Positions 35,967-45,046 of a DNA stretch of 64,000 bases are shown piece by piece. The notes under the pieces were generated by a model. That model had not been told where the DNA came from, searched no databases, and saw only the letters and a list, made by a program, of their open reading frames with translations. Both the position numbers and the translations under genes were made by a program. Every line of letters begins with the position of its first letter. Within the stretch, counting starts at the first letter, position 1. Origin of the DNA: Acuticoccus sp. MNP-M23 (GTDB lineage: Bacteria > Pseudomonadota > Alphaproteobacteria > Rhizobiales > Amorphaceae); the NCBI RefSeq assembly GCF_031195445.1, contig NZ_CP133480.1, positions 1,846,001 through 1,910,000 of the forward strand. Direction: 5' to 3'.

Positions 35967-37565
35967 ATGGGCCACGCGACCATCGATGCCGCCATTGATC
36001 CGGACGCGCTCGCCCGCGCGAAATCGTGGCCGTTCGAGGAGGCCCGCAAGGTTGTCGCCCGGCTCGGCGGCGCCACGCGGCCGGTGGTGTTCGAGACCGG
36101 CTACGGCCCGTCCGGCCTGCCGCACATCGGCACCTTCGGCGAAGTGGCGCGCACGACCATGGTGCGCAACGCCTTCACGCTCCTCACCGGCGGGACGATC
36201 CCGTCCAGCCTCGTCGCCTTCTCCGACGACATGGATGGCCTGCGCAAGATCCCGACGAACCTGCCCAACCGCGAGCGCCTGGAACCCCACCTTGGCAAGC
36301 CGCTGACCGAAGTACCGGACCCGTTTGGCACCCACGAGAGCTTCGCGCACCATAACAACGCGCGCCTGCGCGGCTTTCTGGACGGTTTCGGCTTCGAATA
36401 CACGTTCATGAGTGCCACCGAGACATACCGCTCCGGCCGGTTCGATGAGGCGCTGCTGGCGACCCTGCGCGCGTACGACGATGTGATGGCCATCATGCTG
36501 CCGAGCCTTGGCGCCGAGCGGCAGGCCACCTACAGCCCGTTTCTCCCCATCCACCCGGTCACCCGCGTCGTGATGCAGGTGCCGCTTGAGGGCCGCGATG
36601 CGGATGCCGGCACGATTGTCTGGCGCGACCCGGCGGACGGCAAGCGCTACGAGACCCCCGTCACCGGCGGCGCCGCCAAGCTCCAGTGGAAGCCGGACTG
36701 GGCAATGCGCTGGGCAGCGCTCGGCGTCGACTACGAGATGGCGGGCAAGGACCTCATCGAGTCTGTCCGCCAGTCGAGCCGGATCTGCAAGGCGATCGGC
36801 GGCACCCCGCCCGAAGGCTTCAACTACGAGCTTTTCCTCGACGAGAACGGCGAGAAGATCTCCAAGTCCAAGGGCAATGGCCTGTCGGTGGAGGAGTGGC
36901 TGACCTACGCGTCGCCGGAGAGCCTGTCACTCTTCATGTTCCAGAAGCCGCGTGCCGCCAAGCGCCTGTTCTTCGACGTGATCCCCAAGGCGGTCGATGA
37001 GTATTTCTCGTTCGCCGGCAAATATAACGAGGCGGCCCCCGCGGACCGGCTCGACAGCCCGGTGTTCCACATCAAGGCCGGTGCGGCCGCGGTGGAGACC
37101 ACGCCGATCTCCTTTGCGATGCTGCTCAACCTCGTCTCCGCGTCCAATGCCAGCGAGCGGGCCGTCCTGTGGGGCTTCATCTCGCGCTATGCGCCGGATG
37201 CGACGTCGGAAACCGAGCCTCAGCTGGACCGCCTGGTGGGCTACGCACTCAGCTACTATCGGGATTTCGTGGCCCCCACCAAGGCGTTCCGCGATCCCAC
37301 GGCGACCGAGCGCGCCGCCATCGAGGCACTGTCGGAGCGGATCGCCCCGCTGGAAGGCGCTGACGGTGAAACCATCCAGAATGAAGTGTACGCGGTGGGC
37401 AAGGAGCATTTCGATGTGCTGCGGGACTGGTTCGGCGCTCTTTACCAGGTGCTCCTCGGCCAGCAGCAGGGCCCGCGCTTCGGCTCGTTCATCGCCCTTT
37501 ACGGCGTGCCAGAGACCCGAGCGCTGATTGCACAAAGGCTCGGCGCCAAGCCCGAAGGCGCCTGA
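35967..37565 (+). CDS. lysS: Lysyl-tRNA synthetase, class I
   Basis: A 532-aa class I LysRS, found in archaea and alphaproteobacteria; it charges tRNA-Lys. The HIGH-type motif is [10 protein letters not shown] and the KMSKS-type motif is [28 protein letters not shown] and [15 protein letters not shown] are family blocks. The ATG at 35967 follows GAAGGAG; a frame upstream to 35898 lacks similarity. It is upstream of the tRNA-Ser that forms the island boundary. Confidence 0.96.
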   Translation: MGHATIDAAIDPDALARAKSWPFEEARKVVARLGGATRPVVFETGYGPSGLPHIGTFGEVARTTMVRNAFTLLTGGTIPSSLVAFSDDMDGLRKIPTNLPNRERLEPHLGKPLTEVPDPFGTHESFAHHNNARLRGFLDGFGFEYTFMSATETYRSGRFDEALLATLRAYDDVMAIMLPSLGAERQATYSPFLPIHPVTRVVMQVPLEGRDADAGTIVWRDPADGKRYETPVTGGAAKLQWKPDWAMRWAALGVDYEMAGKDLIESVRQSSRICKAIGGTPPEGFNYELFLDENGEKISKSKGNGLSVEEWLTYASPESLSLFMFQKPRAAKRLFFDVIPKAVDEYFSFAGKYNEAAPADRLDSPVFHIKAGAAAVETTPISFAMLLNLVSASNASERAVLWGFISRYAPDATSETEPQLDRLVGYALSYYRDFVAPTKAFRDPTATERAAIEALSERIAPLEGADGETIQNEVYAVGKEHFDVLRDWFGALYQVLLGQQQGPRFGSFIALYGVPETRALIAQRLGAKPEGA

Positions 37566-37777
37566 CATCGTTGGTGCCCCGCCGTGCCGCCAACGCCCCG
37601 CCGCGTCTTGCCTTGCTGCGCCGTTCCGGACTGCTGAAGCGCACCAAATCGTCGCTCGCCGCACTGCCAAGGGTGCCTTGCCTGCCGCTGATCTCCGGGT
37701 TGGCGGTGGGTTCGTCGCGAAATCGTCATTCCCCCCCTTACCCTTTGGAACAGGCTTTGCTATTGACCGCCCGCAAT

Positions 37778-37867
37778 GGAGGGGTGGCCGAGTGGTTGAA
37801 GGCGCACGCCTGGAAAGTGTGTAGGCGGGGAACCGTCTCGAGGGTTCGAATCCCTCTCCCTCCGCCA
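37778..37867 (+). tRNA. tRNA-Ser (anticodon GGA)
   Basis: The 90-nt cloverleaf has a 7-bp acceptor stem (GGAGGGG with TCCCTCC, G-U at the last pair), a D-arm, an anticodon stem CACGC/GTGTG around the loop CTGGAAA (anticodon GGA), a long class II variable arm, a T-arm with GGTTCGAATCC, and an encoded CCA. The long variable arm fits serine. A P4-type integrase starts 149 bp downstream in the same direction, the usual signature of integration at a tRNA 3' end. Confidence 0.95.
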
Positions 37868-38016
37868 TCTAGCCATCCAAGCATGTCCGCACCTTTCTGA
37901 GAGCTGCAGGGAGCCTGGCGCGTGCCCCTTGCGTCTGTCCATCTGCATCCGCAATTATCTGTCCTTGTCCGGGGTGTCCGTTACGCACTCTGTTAGGCAC
38001 ATGAGGGGCACGCGGG

Positions 38017-39324
38017 ATGGCGGGACGGCTCACGGCGACCCAGGTGAAGGCGCTCGGCGAGGGGCGCCATGCGGACGGCGGCAACCTCTTTCTGCACGTC
38101 AAGCCAGGCGGCAAGCGATACTGGAAGTTCATCACGAACGCGGGTGGCCGGCGGCGTGAGAAGGGTTTGGGGGCTTTCCCGAAAGTTCCGCTCTCGGAGG
38201 CGCGGCAGAAGGCTGTCCGCATTCGAGCGCTGCTTGATGAGGGCGAAGACCCTTGGGCCGAGACCGCCGCCCTCAGGGTGCCAACGTTCGGTGAGGCCTC
38301 CGCCGAGTTCATAGGCTCGATGGAGTCCGGCTGGAAGAACGACAAGCACCGAGCGCAGTGGCGCTCGACCCTGTCGACCTACTGCAAACCGATGCAGGGC
38401 AAGAGCGTCGCCGAGATCGGCACCAACGACGTGCTCGCGTGCCTAACGCCTATATGGCACACCAAGCCGGAGACGGCTTCGCGCTTGCGGGGACGGGTCG
38501 AGCGCGTGCTGGATTTCGCCCGTGCGCGAGGCTGGCGCGAGGGGATCAATCCGGCGATATGGCGCGGCCATCTCTCGGCGATCCTGCCGGCGGCCGGCAA
38601 GCTGAAACGCGGCCATCATGGCGCCATGCCCTACGCCGACGTTCCGGCCTTCATGACGGCGCTGGCACAACGGCACGGAACGGCAGCGCGTGCCCTTGCC
38701 TTCACCGTCCTTACGGCGGCTCGCAGCGGCGAGGTGCGAGGCGCAACGTGGGCCGAGATCGACCTCGACCATGCAACGTGGACCATTCCGGCAAGCCGCA
38801 TGAAGGCCGGGCGGGAACACCGCGTGCCGTTGTCGCCTGCCGCGCTTACCGTTGTGCTGGCGATGCCGAGGGGGGAGTCGGGCGCGCTCGTCTTCCCCGG
38901 CACGAAGCCCGGCCGGCCCATGTCCGATATGACGCTCGCCGCGGTGCTTAAGCGGATGAAGCTCGACGGGCTGACCGTCCACGGATTTCGGTCCAGCTTC
39001 TCGACTTGGGTCACGGAATGCACCGACGCGACGATCGAGGTGCGCGAGGCCGCCTTGGCACACGCCGCCGGCGACCGTGTTGCTGCCGCCTATAACCGCA
39101 GCGATCACTTCATTCGGCGCTGTGCGCTTATGGAAGAATGGTCAAGCTTTTTATGGCGTGACGTTGCTCCCTGGAGTGTCCTCTGTCTGAACTGGACTCC
39201 GGCGGAAGGTAGAGCGGGTCGGAACCTATGGCGCCCACGTCGGGAAAAAAAATTAGACAGCACCTTTCCGGTACGCAAAGGGCGCGCTAATCTCGGCAGG
39301 CGTTGTTGGTCGGTAAGATATTAG
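38017..39324 (+). CDS. P4-type tyrosine integrase with a chimeric C-terminal tail
   Basis: A phage P4-type site-specific recombinase (N-terminal DUF4102-like arm-binding region LTATQVKALGEGRHADGGNL). Catalytic residues are Arg236 (AARSGEVRG), His322 and Arg325 (HGFRSS) and the nucleophile Tyr359 (AAYNRSDHFIRR). The conserved part ends at about ALMEEWSSFL (near 39150). After that the frame enters a 51-bp IS3 left-end remnant (39159-39209) and 38 codons of foreign sequence (LCLNWTPAEG...). All catalytic residues precede the junction, so it may still work, but the natural C-terminus is lost. It sits directly beside tRNA-Ser, its likely attachment site. Confidence 0.88.
   Translation: MAGRLTATQVKALGEGRHADGGNLFLHVKPGGKRYWKFITNAGGRRREKGLGAFPKVPLSEARQKAVRIRALLDEGEDPWAETAALRVPTFGEASAEFIGSMESGWKNDKHRAQWRSTLSTYCKPMQGKSVAEIGTNDVLACLTPIWHTKPETASRLRGRVERVLDFARARGWREGINPAIWRGHLSAILPAAGKLKRGHHGAMPYADVPAFMTALAQRHGTAARALAFTVLTAARSGEVRGATWAEIDLDHATWTIPASRMKAGREHRVPLSPAALTVVLAMPRGESGALVFPGTKPGRPMSDMTLAAVLKRMKLDGLTVHGFRSSFSTWVTECTDATIEVREAALAHAAGDRVAAAYNRSDHFIRRCALMEEWSSFLWRDVAPWSVLCLNWTPAEGRAGRNLWRPRREKKLDSTFPVRKGRANLGRRCWSVRY
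39159..39209 (+). mobile_element. IS3-family left-end remnant
   Basis: These 51 bp match 57214-57264, the left end of the IS3 element downstream, at 48 of 51 positions, and the match begins exactly at the TGA terminal bases in both copies. Nothing after 39209 matches the element, so it is a truncated copy left by an insertion followed by deletion or recombination. It interrupts the integrase 3' end. Confidence 0.85.
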
Positions 39325-39347
39325 ATGGGACAATGGAGATAAGTCTC

Positions 39348-40871
39348 ATGGACAAAAACCACGTTTCGGTTCCGGAAGATTTCAAGTATTACGATAAGTA
39401 TCAAGATCGGACGGCCAGCTTTTCCCCGCAGCCCGACGAGCTCGTTCTAACGATGCCTCCGGCGTCGGAAACCGAGACTGCCGGGGTGTCAGAAGCCAAG
39501 ATCCGATCCGCTTCGGAGAGCGGTTCACTCAACGGCGTCTCGCGGCTCAATCTGGAGAGAGGCGTTGCGGTAGTCAAAGTCGACTCGGAGGCCGACAGTA
39601 TAGCGGTCACGCGCATTGGGGTACCTGCGGACTTCACCAATGCAATTCCGGCGTTCAAGGATGCAGATGGGCTGACGAGGTACTTTCTCCCCGACGAAAT
39701 CACCGTGCAGTTCAATCAAGAGATCGATCGGGAGGAAGCGACGAGAACGATCTCCGATCTCGGCAGCCACGTCGTCATCGAACAGCGAACACCAGGATAT
39801 TACACGATCGCCGTCCCCGAGAATAAGGACATTTTCGAGGCAGTGAGATTGTTCAACGAGCAGCCCAGCGTGATGTTTGCCGAACCGAGCGAGATCGGTT
39901 TCGACGACGCGCAAGCGCCAAGGCCGAATGATAGCCGCTTCGGTGAGCTTTGGGGGCTCCAAAACACGGGACAGACGGTCGAAGGAGTTGCCGGTAGGGC
40001 GGGCATCGATGTTCGCGTCCTGGATGCATGGACCACCACGTCGGGAGATCCCGATGTCGTAGTCGTGGTCATCGATACTGGCATGGATATGAGTCACCCC
40101 GATCTCGCTGGTAATCTTGTGGAAAGGAATGGCGAAGATTGGGATTTTGCCGCCCCAGACGGGTCGCCCGACGATAACGGTTCGCATGGTACGCACGTAT
40201 GCGGAACCGCTGCCGCGATCGCCGACAACGGACCGGGCATATGCGGTGTAGCGCCGAAGTGCCGGTTGTTGCCGCTCCGCATTAATCTTAGCGCCGGGAT
40301 GAATGCAAATCGAGCCGATGCGATCAATTTCGCTTCCGGGAAGGCTGAAGCGAGTCCCGCCCAGAGGTACGTGATAAACTGCTCTTGGCGCGCGAGCGGC
40401 AACTTTACTGCGATCCTCTTCGCGATCGACCAGGCGGTGGCTCGGGGTGCTATCGTCATCTTCGCTGCAGGGAACGCTGGAAGAGATATGGACACGGATC
40501 CGCCTCAGTATCCTGGAGTTCACCGCAACGCGATATGTGTGGCCGCTCTCAATTCAAGAGGAGAGCGGGCGAGTTTTTCGAACGTCGGCTCTCAGGTAGA
40601 CGTGAACGCGCCCGGCGTCGACATTCTCTCCTGCATTCCTTCATCGGATCACGATTTTAAAAGTGGTACGTCAATGGCAGCACCGCATGTCGCTGGAGTG
40701 TGTGCTCTCATTTGGTCGGCCAGAAAGTCGCTGTCTAACCAGGAAGTCCGCCAGCTTCTCGAAGACAATTGTGATGACATGAGCGCCGAAAATCCTGGGC
40801 TTGACGGAAAGCTGGGTCGGGGTCGCGTTAATGCGGAGAGAGCGTTGCAAGCAGTCATGGCGCTTAGCTAA
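39348..40871 (+). CDS. S8 subtilisin-like serine protease
   Basis: A 507-aa subtilase from the ATG at 39348 (GGAGAT seven bases upstream); ATGs at 39333 or further up are possible. An N-terminal region of about 200 residues, with LTRYFLPDEITVQFNQEIDR and PGYYTIAVPENKD resembling an inhibitor-I9-type prodomain, precedes the catalytic domain. The triad is Asp243 (VVVIDTGMD), His280 (GSHGTHVCG) and Ser442 (SGTSMAAPHVAG). There is no signal peptide, so it is cytoplasmic or exported by another route. Base composition is less GC-rich than in the flanking core. It is the first gene of the cassette; its stop overlaps the next ATG by one base (TAATG). Confidence 0.93.
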   Translation: MDKNHVSVPEDFKYYDKYQDRTASFSPQPDELVLTMPPASETETAGVSEAKIRSASESGSLNGVSRLNLERGVAVVKVDSEADSIAVTRIGVPADFTNAIPAFKDADGLTRYFLPDEITVQFNQEIDREEATRTISDLGSHVVIEQRTPGYYTIAVPENKDIFEAVRLFNEQPSVMFAEPSEIGFDDAQAPRPNDSRFGELWGLQNTGQTVEGVAGRAGIDVRVLDAWTTTSGDPDVVVVVIDTGMDMSHPDLAGNLVERNGEDWDFAAPDGSPDDNGSHGTHVCGTAAAIADNGPGICGVAPKCRLLPLRINLSAGMNANRADAINFASGKAEASPAQRYVINCSWRASGNFTAILFAIDQAVARGAIVIFAAGNAGRDMDTDPPQYPGVHRNAICVAALNSRGERASFSNVGSQVDVNAPGVDILSCIPSSDHDFKSGTSMAAPHVAGVCALIWSARKSLSNQEVRQLLEDNCDDMSAENPGLDGKLGRGRVNAERALQAVMALS

Positions 40872-42595
40872 TGACGCAGACGTCGGCTGATGAACGACGT
40901 GCTATTGATGCAATGAGATTGCTCGGCCGCCTGTTTATCTGCCTTATTGCGGCAACTCATTGCACGGGACCAGCAGTGGCCCAGGGTAACTTCTCGCTTG
41001 CCGATAGTGAGATCGTGCTTAAGTCACGATCCGGAACAGGCGCCACCGTGACGCGTACGGTCATACTCAGCGCGACCGGCGTACCGGGGGTGCCCGAGGC
41101 GGCGATCCCGACGGTGACGGTCCTTAGCGCCGGGCTGTCCCACGCGCCGGAGATCACGGCGGGCACGCCGATCCCGATCGGCGCACAGGCCGGCACTCAA
41201 CGTAAATGGGCCCTGCCGCTGATATTCGCGCCTGGCGACCAGGGGGTCGACGCGCACGAGCGCGTTCTCTCGGTAAGTCTCCCGGTTAGCGGCGGAACTT
41301 CGTTGACCGGTGGCATCGTCCTGACCGTGGCTGTCAAAAGCGCCTTCTCTTGGCAGATCATCGACCGGGACCTTGGCAAGTTCGCGCTTGGAGGCGCCAA
41401 CGACCCGATCCCGATCACGATTCGCGTCGGCCCCGTCGAAGCCACAAACGTGCGGGCGCTGCCCAACTTTCCGCAGGCTGCGGGGACGAATGGGCAGGGG
41501 GTCCATGTGCTTCGCCTCTGCAGGATCGACGATGACGGTGTGCTCCAGAGCTGCGGCTCGGCGCTGACACTGGAAGGCGGTGCCATCCATCGTCTCGGGC
41601 TCGCCGCACGTGATGCTGCGCCGCTGATCGGCACCTTCGCGGGCGGCATCACCTTGATCTCGGACCAGGATCCGGCGGGCCTGATCGTATCGCGAAGCTT
41701 CGATGCGACGACGCTGCAAGCGAAGATCTTCGGATCGGTCGCGATCCTCATTGGCGTCGTCGTCGCCTTTCTCCTCACGGCCATCGTGCGCGTGCGCATG
41801 AACCGTGCCCGTGCTCTCCTCCCCGTCGCCGAGTTGCTCCAGCGGCTGGACGCGATCGAGGACAGGCTGAGGGGCGCGATCGACACGATCAACGTAAAGA
41901 CGGAAACACCGGAAGCTGCTCCAATAGCGAATACGCTCCGAATGCTTGAGCGAATTCGCGACCATCTGCAGCCGTCGAGACTCGAGAAGCACGGATTGCC
42001 GTCCGTTTGGGACTTCGGTGGGGAGAGCGGCGAGAAGGAAACGCAGCTGAAGGTAGCGATCGATAAGGGAGCCGACTGGACCGAGGTGGCTCTTGTTCTG
42101 ATCGCGGACGGCTTCGATGCCGTCGCGCAGGAAGCGAGCCGGGAGCGGATTGAGGGGATCCGCCGCGCGGTCGAGGCGCTCGAAGAGCTGGCGGGCAACG
42201 CGCTGCCTTCGTCCAGCGACCTTCCCGCGGCTCCTGCGATCGACACTTGGCACAGGACTGTCGCCGAGGCTGTCGCACCCGCCATGTCGTCTGTAGACGC
42301 AACCGAGGAGGCTCACCGCGTTCGTCAGCGCCGGCCGCTGACGCGCGAGCTTCTCACCGTTGAGATACAGCACCTTAGCATCGTGACCTGGACGATCTAC
42401 CTGCTGCTGACCTGGGGGCTCGGGACCTATCTTCTGGTCCTTTCCGACAGCACCTTCGGTTCGGGGCGAGACTATCTCGAGTGTCTGCTCTGGGGTTTCG
42501 GCCTGCCGCTCGCTGGGCAGCAGCTCACGAATACAACACGACCGAACGTGGCCACCGCACTTGGTATCACCCTGCCCAGCATTAGACCAAGCTGA
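40871..42595 (+). CDS. Membrane protein of unknown function, cassette gene 2
   Basis: A 574-aa protein not recognised from memory. A signal peptide or anchor lies near residues 17-38 (LLGRLFICLIAATHCTGPAV), followed by a beta-rich, presumably periplasmic region to about residue 285. A TM helix (IFGSVAILIGVVVAFLLTAI) then leads to a cytoplasmic coiled-coil-like part (AELLQRLDAIEDRLRGAIDT; RRAVEALEELAG). Two further hydrophobic helices are near the C-terminus (LSIVTWTIYLLLTWGLGTYL and ECLLWGFGLPLAG). This layout suits a protein linking periplasm and cytoplasm. Its ATG overlaps the protease stop, so co-expression is likely. No motif supports an enzymatic function. Confidence 0.7.
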   Translation: MTQTSADERRAIDAMRLLGRLFICLIAATHCTGPAVAQGNFSLADSEIVLKSRSGTGATVTRTVILSATGVPGVPEAAIPTVTVLSAGLSHAPEITAGTPIPIGAQAGTQRKWALPLIFAPGDQGVDAHERVLSVSLPVSGGTSLTGGIVLTVAVKSAFSWQIIDRDLGKFALGGANDPIPITIRVGPVEATNVRALPNFPQAAGTNGQGVHVLRLCRIDDDGVLQSCGSALTLEGGAIHRLGLAARDAAPLIGTFAGGITLISDQDPAGLIVSRSFDATTLQAKIFGSVAILIGVVVAFLLTAIVRVRMNRARALLPVAELLQRLDAIEDRLRGAIDTINVKTETPEAAPIANTLRMLERIRDHLQPSRLEKHGLPSVWDFGGESGEKETQLKVAIDKGADWTEVALVLIADGFDAVAQEASRERIEGIRRAVEALEELAGNALPSSSDLPAAPAIDTWHRTVAEAVAPAMSSVDATEEAHRVRQRRPLTRELLTVEIQHLSIVTWTIYLLLTWGLGTYLLVLSDSTFGSGRDYLECLLWGFGLPLAGQQLTNTTRPNVATALGITLPSIRPS

Positions 42596-42688
42596 GCACC
42601 TCGACAGTCTGCGTCGTAGGCGCGGCACCAACGCGCGTCCATTCCTGTAGTCCTGCAGCACATGTGGACGATTTTTATGGAGGTGCGT

Positions 42689-45046
42689 ATGGTTATAAGT
42701 GTGCGGGGCCGCGTCCAGCTCCTGACGGTCGATGAACGGCCGACATGGTCCTCTTTGATACGCTTCGTGATGCAGAGTGTTAAGCTGCTCTGCTTCGCGG
42801 TGCTGGCAACACCAGCGATGGCGGAGCAAGTCGGGCTCGACGGGCCGAGCCTTTGTCCCGTTACGTACGCTGCGGCAGCCGAGCAGGGGCGCGACGCGGA
42901 GTCGTTCTTCGCCGCCCTTGCCGAGATCAACGGCTACGTCCATGGGCACCCGCTCCTCCGATTCAGGACCGGGAGCGCAAAGCTGAGCCTCGACCAACGC
43001 CGGTGCGTCGCGCAACTTGGCAGACTCTACGGGCGCATGCTGAAGAACACGCGGCTGTCGTCGAAGGACGCGGCACGAGCCCAGCTCCGCATGATCGGAC
43101 ATACAGACGGCGTCGGCCCCTCCGCAGCAAACGCTCCGCTGGGGCGCTCACGGGCTCGCACGGTGCGCAGGGTGTTCATCGATGCGGGTCGGAAAGAGTT
43201 GGGCTGGAGCCCACGCGTGAATGTCGAGGTGCGTCTTGACCGAGATCCGTGGTGGTGCGGCCGCGAGAAGCTCGGAACATGTCCGCTCGTCATCCGGGCC
43301 GGGCTGCCGGTTCCCGAACCCGAGCCAGGCAACCTCAACGACCGACGGGTGGAGATCGTCTTTCTGGGCGAGGCACTCGTCGGCGTGCGCGTACCGTTCG
43401 CGGAGTTTCCGACGGAGGAGAGCTATCCGGTGGCGCTGCGGCGCTCGGCGGAGCGAACGCGCCTCTATCCCGCGGGCTCGGCGCCGCTGCAGCCGCTGCG
43501 CATCGCGCTGGAGGACGTACAGACCCCCATCGACGGCGCCGGTGCTACCTCCACTGTTCCACTGATCGATCCCGAACGCGCGGCGGTCGGCGGCTGCCTG
43601 GCGCAACGCAGCACAACCGACCGCAAGTCGCTCGCGACACTCTGGACGAGGATGACCACGCTGCAGACAGAGCGACTGGCGATGGAGCGTGTACCGGTTA
43701 GCGGCATGGAGCAAAGGGAGGCCCAGGTGAGTGGACGCCTGCGCGCCCTGAGCGTGCTCGACGACGCCGGCGATCCGAAGCTGCTGCTGACGCTGGAACT
43801 TGCGACCTTCAATACCGGCCCTGTGGCGAGCGACGCCGAGGAAGCGCTGACCGAGGAAGCGCAGGTGCGGCTCCGCACGGCTCTGGGCCTCGGTATACCC
43901 AACTACTGGCCAATGCGACTACGGCTGGAGAAGTTCGTTCGATCGCTTCTCGCCAGGCCGACGTTGACAGGCGACCCGCGCTTCTTCGATGCGATCCGCG
44001 ACTGTATTGCGCAACCACTGACGCGGGGAAGCGTCGAAGAGACGGAAGGGGCACTCGCTCGCATCATCTACCACGCAGCGATCGCGGCACTCCCTCGGGA
44101 CTACGACGCGCTTCTGGGCGCGGAACACGACTTCAACCGCCGCATCGGGATGACCGGGCTGCGCCCCGGCATGCGGTTGCATATTCGCGGTGCGCAGCTT
44201 CTTTTTACTCGTGATTCTGGAAGTAGGTACAACCTCGCACTTCTCGGACCGGAGCGAATCGTAACCCTTTACCCGGGGCCGCTTGGCGTTGACACGGATA
44301 CTGGCGCAGTGGGGTTTTCCGCACGTGGCAATGTGCAGAGTGTCTCGATGGACCCGCTGGTCGCTGGGCAACTGCGGGCGCGGGGGAGATGGACCGACGG
44401 GCCGAGTTTTGCGCCGCGTCCGCTGCCCGATGGAGAAGAAAAGGCGATTTACAATCTCGCAAATGCGGCGGTGATGGAGTGGCTGCTCCTGGAACGCGAA
44501 TCCCGCGTATTCAATCCCATCCCAGATATTAGCGTGAATTCGCGAAACGACCTCGGCAAGGAGTACGCACCAGTCCCTGGCGACGACCCGCCCGGACAAC
44601 CAGCAGTGACAAACTCCCGCGACACGGTCTTCTTTCTATCGACTTCTGGCGGACAGAACTTCGATCAGGTGCTGAATGGTTGGCGTCGGACGGTCGACGC
44701 CGGTACGGGTGGGACCGATCTTGGTCCGCTTGCCAACATCTGCGCTGAAGACACGGGGAAGGTGCTCAGGTGCGGCTTCCTCCGGCAGAACGTCACCGCG
44801 ACCCCGCTGGTCCCGGCGAGGGTCGGCGGAAGCGACCTCTTTGCGCCAATCGACGGCCGGCTTTCGATCTACGCCCCCCGAGCGCTGAGCAATCGGTGCG
44901 CCGCCCCCGACGGCGAATTGGCGGGGGAGATCGTCATCAACAGGCTCAGCTCATCAATGCGCGCACCGGCCATCTACCAGCCGCGCGACTGCCGCCTTCT
45001 CGGCGTGCCCATCCTTGAAGGAGGTGACATCGAATGGTCCAATTGA
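42689..45046 (+). CDS. OmpA-domain exported protein, cassette gene 3
   Basis: A 785-aa protein from the ATG at 42689, chosen because GGAGG lies five bases upstream; an internal ATG at 42770 would start right at the signal peptide MQSVKLLCFAVLATPAMA. Mature residues about 60-200 carry an OmpA-C-like peptidoglycan-binding motif (LRMIGHTDGVGPSAANAPLG, RARTVRRVFID, then LNDRRVEIVFLG). The remaining 500 residues are not recognised. OmpA-type domains tether envelope machinery to peptidoglycan. It overlaps the start of the giant gene by 13 bp. Twelve Cys residues are scattered through it, consistent with an exported disulfide-bonded protein. Confidence 0.75.
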   Translation: MVISVRGRVQLLTVDERPTWSSLIRFVMQSVKLLCFAVLATPAMAEQVGLDGPSLCPVTYAAAAEQGRDAESFFAALAEINGYVHGHPLLRFRTGSAKLSLDQRRCVAQLGRLYGRMLKNTRLSSKDAARAQLRMIGHTDGVGPSAANAPLGRSRARTVRRVFIDAGRKELGWSPRVNVEVRLDRDPWWCGREKLGTCPLVIRAGLPVPEPEPGNLNDRRVEIVFLGEALVGVRVPFAEFPTEESYPVALRRSAERTRLYPAGSAPLQPLRIALEDVQTPIDGAGATSTVPLIDPERAAVGGCLAQRSTTDRKSLATLWTRMTTLQTERLAMERVPVSGMEQREAQVSGRLRALSVLDDAGDPKLLLTLELATFNTGPVASDAEEALTEEAQVRLRTALGLGIPNYWPMRLRLEKFVRSLLARPTLTGDPRFFDAIRDCIAQPLTRGSVEETEGALARIIYHAAIAALPRDYDALLGAEHDFNRRIGMTGLRPGMRLHIRGAQLLFTRDSGSRYNLALLGPERIVTLYPGPLGVDTDTGAVGFSARGNVQSVSMDPLVAGQLRARGRWTDGPSFAPRPLPDGEEKAIYNLANAAVMEWLLLERESRVFNPIPDISVNSRNDLGKEYAPVPGDDPPGQPAVTNSRDTVFFLSTSGGQNFDQVLNGWRRTVDAGTGGTDLGPLANICAEDTGKVLRCGFLRQNVTATPLVPARVGGSDLFAPIDGRLSIYAPRALSNRCAAPDGELAGEIVINRLSSSMRAPAIYQPRDCRLLGVPILEGGDIEWSN
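45018..45027 (+). promoter_or_regulatory. Near-perfect Shine-Dalgarno site for the giant gene
   Basis: AAGGAGGTGA lies six bases before the ATG at 45034 and matches the 16S anti-Shine-Dalgarno along its length. It sits inside the 3' end of the upstream OmpA-domain gene and fixes the start of the 3357-residue protein. Confidence 0.85.

Noticed and set aside
41024-43102. Minus-strand open frame of about 692 codons opposite cassette genes 2 and 3.
   Set aside because: Composition is Arg-rich and it crosses a gene boundary of a well-supported plus-strand operon.
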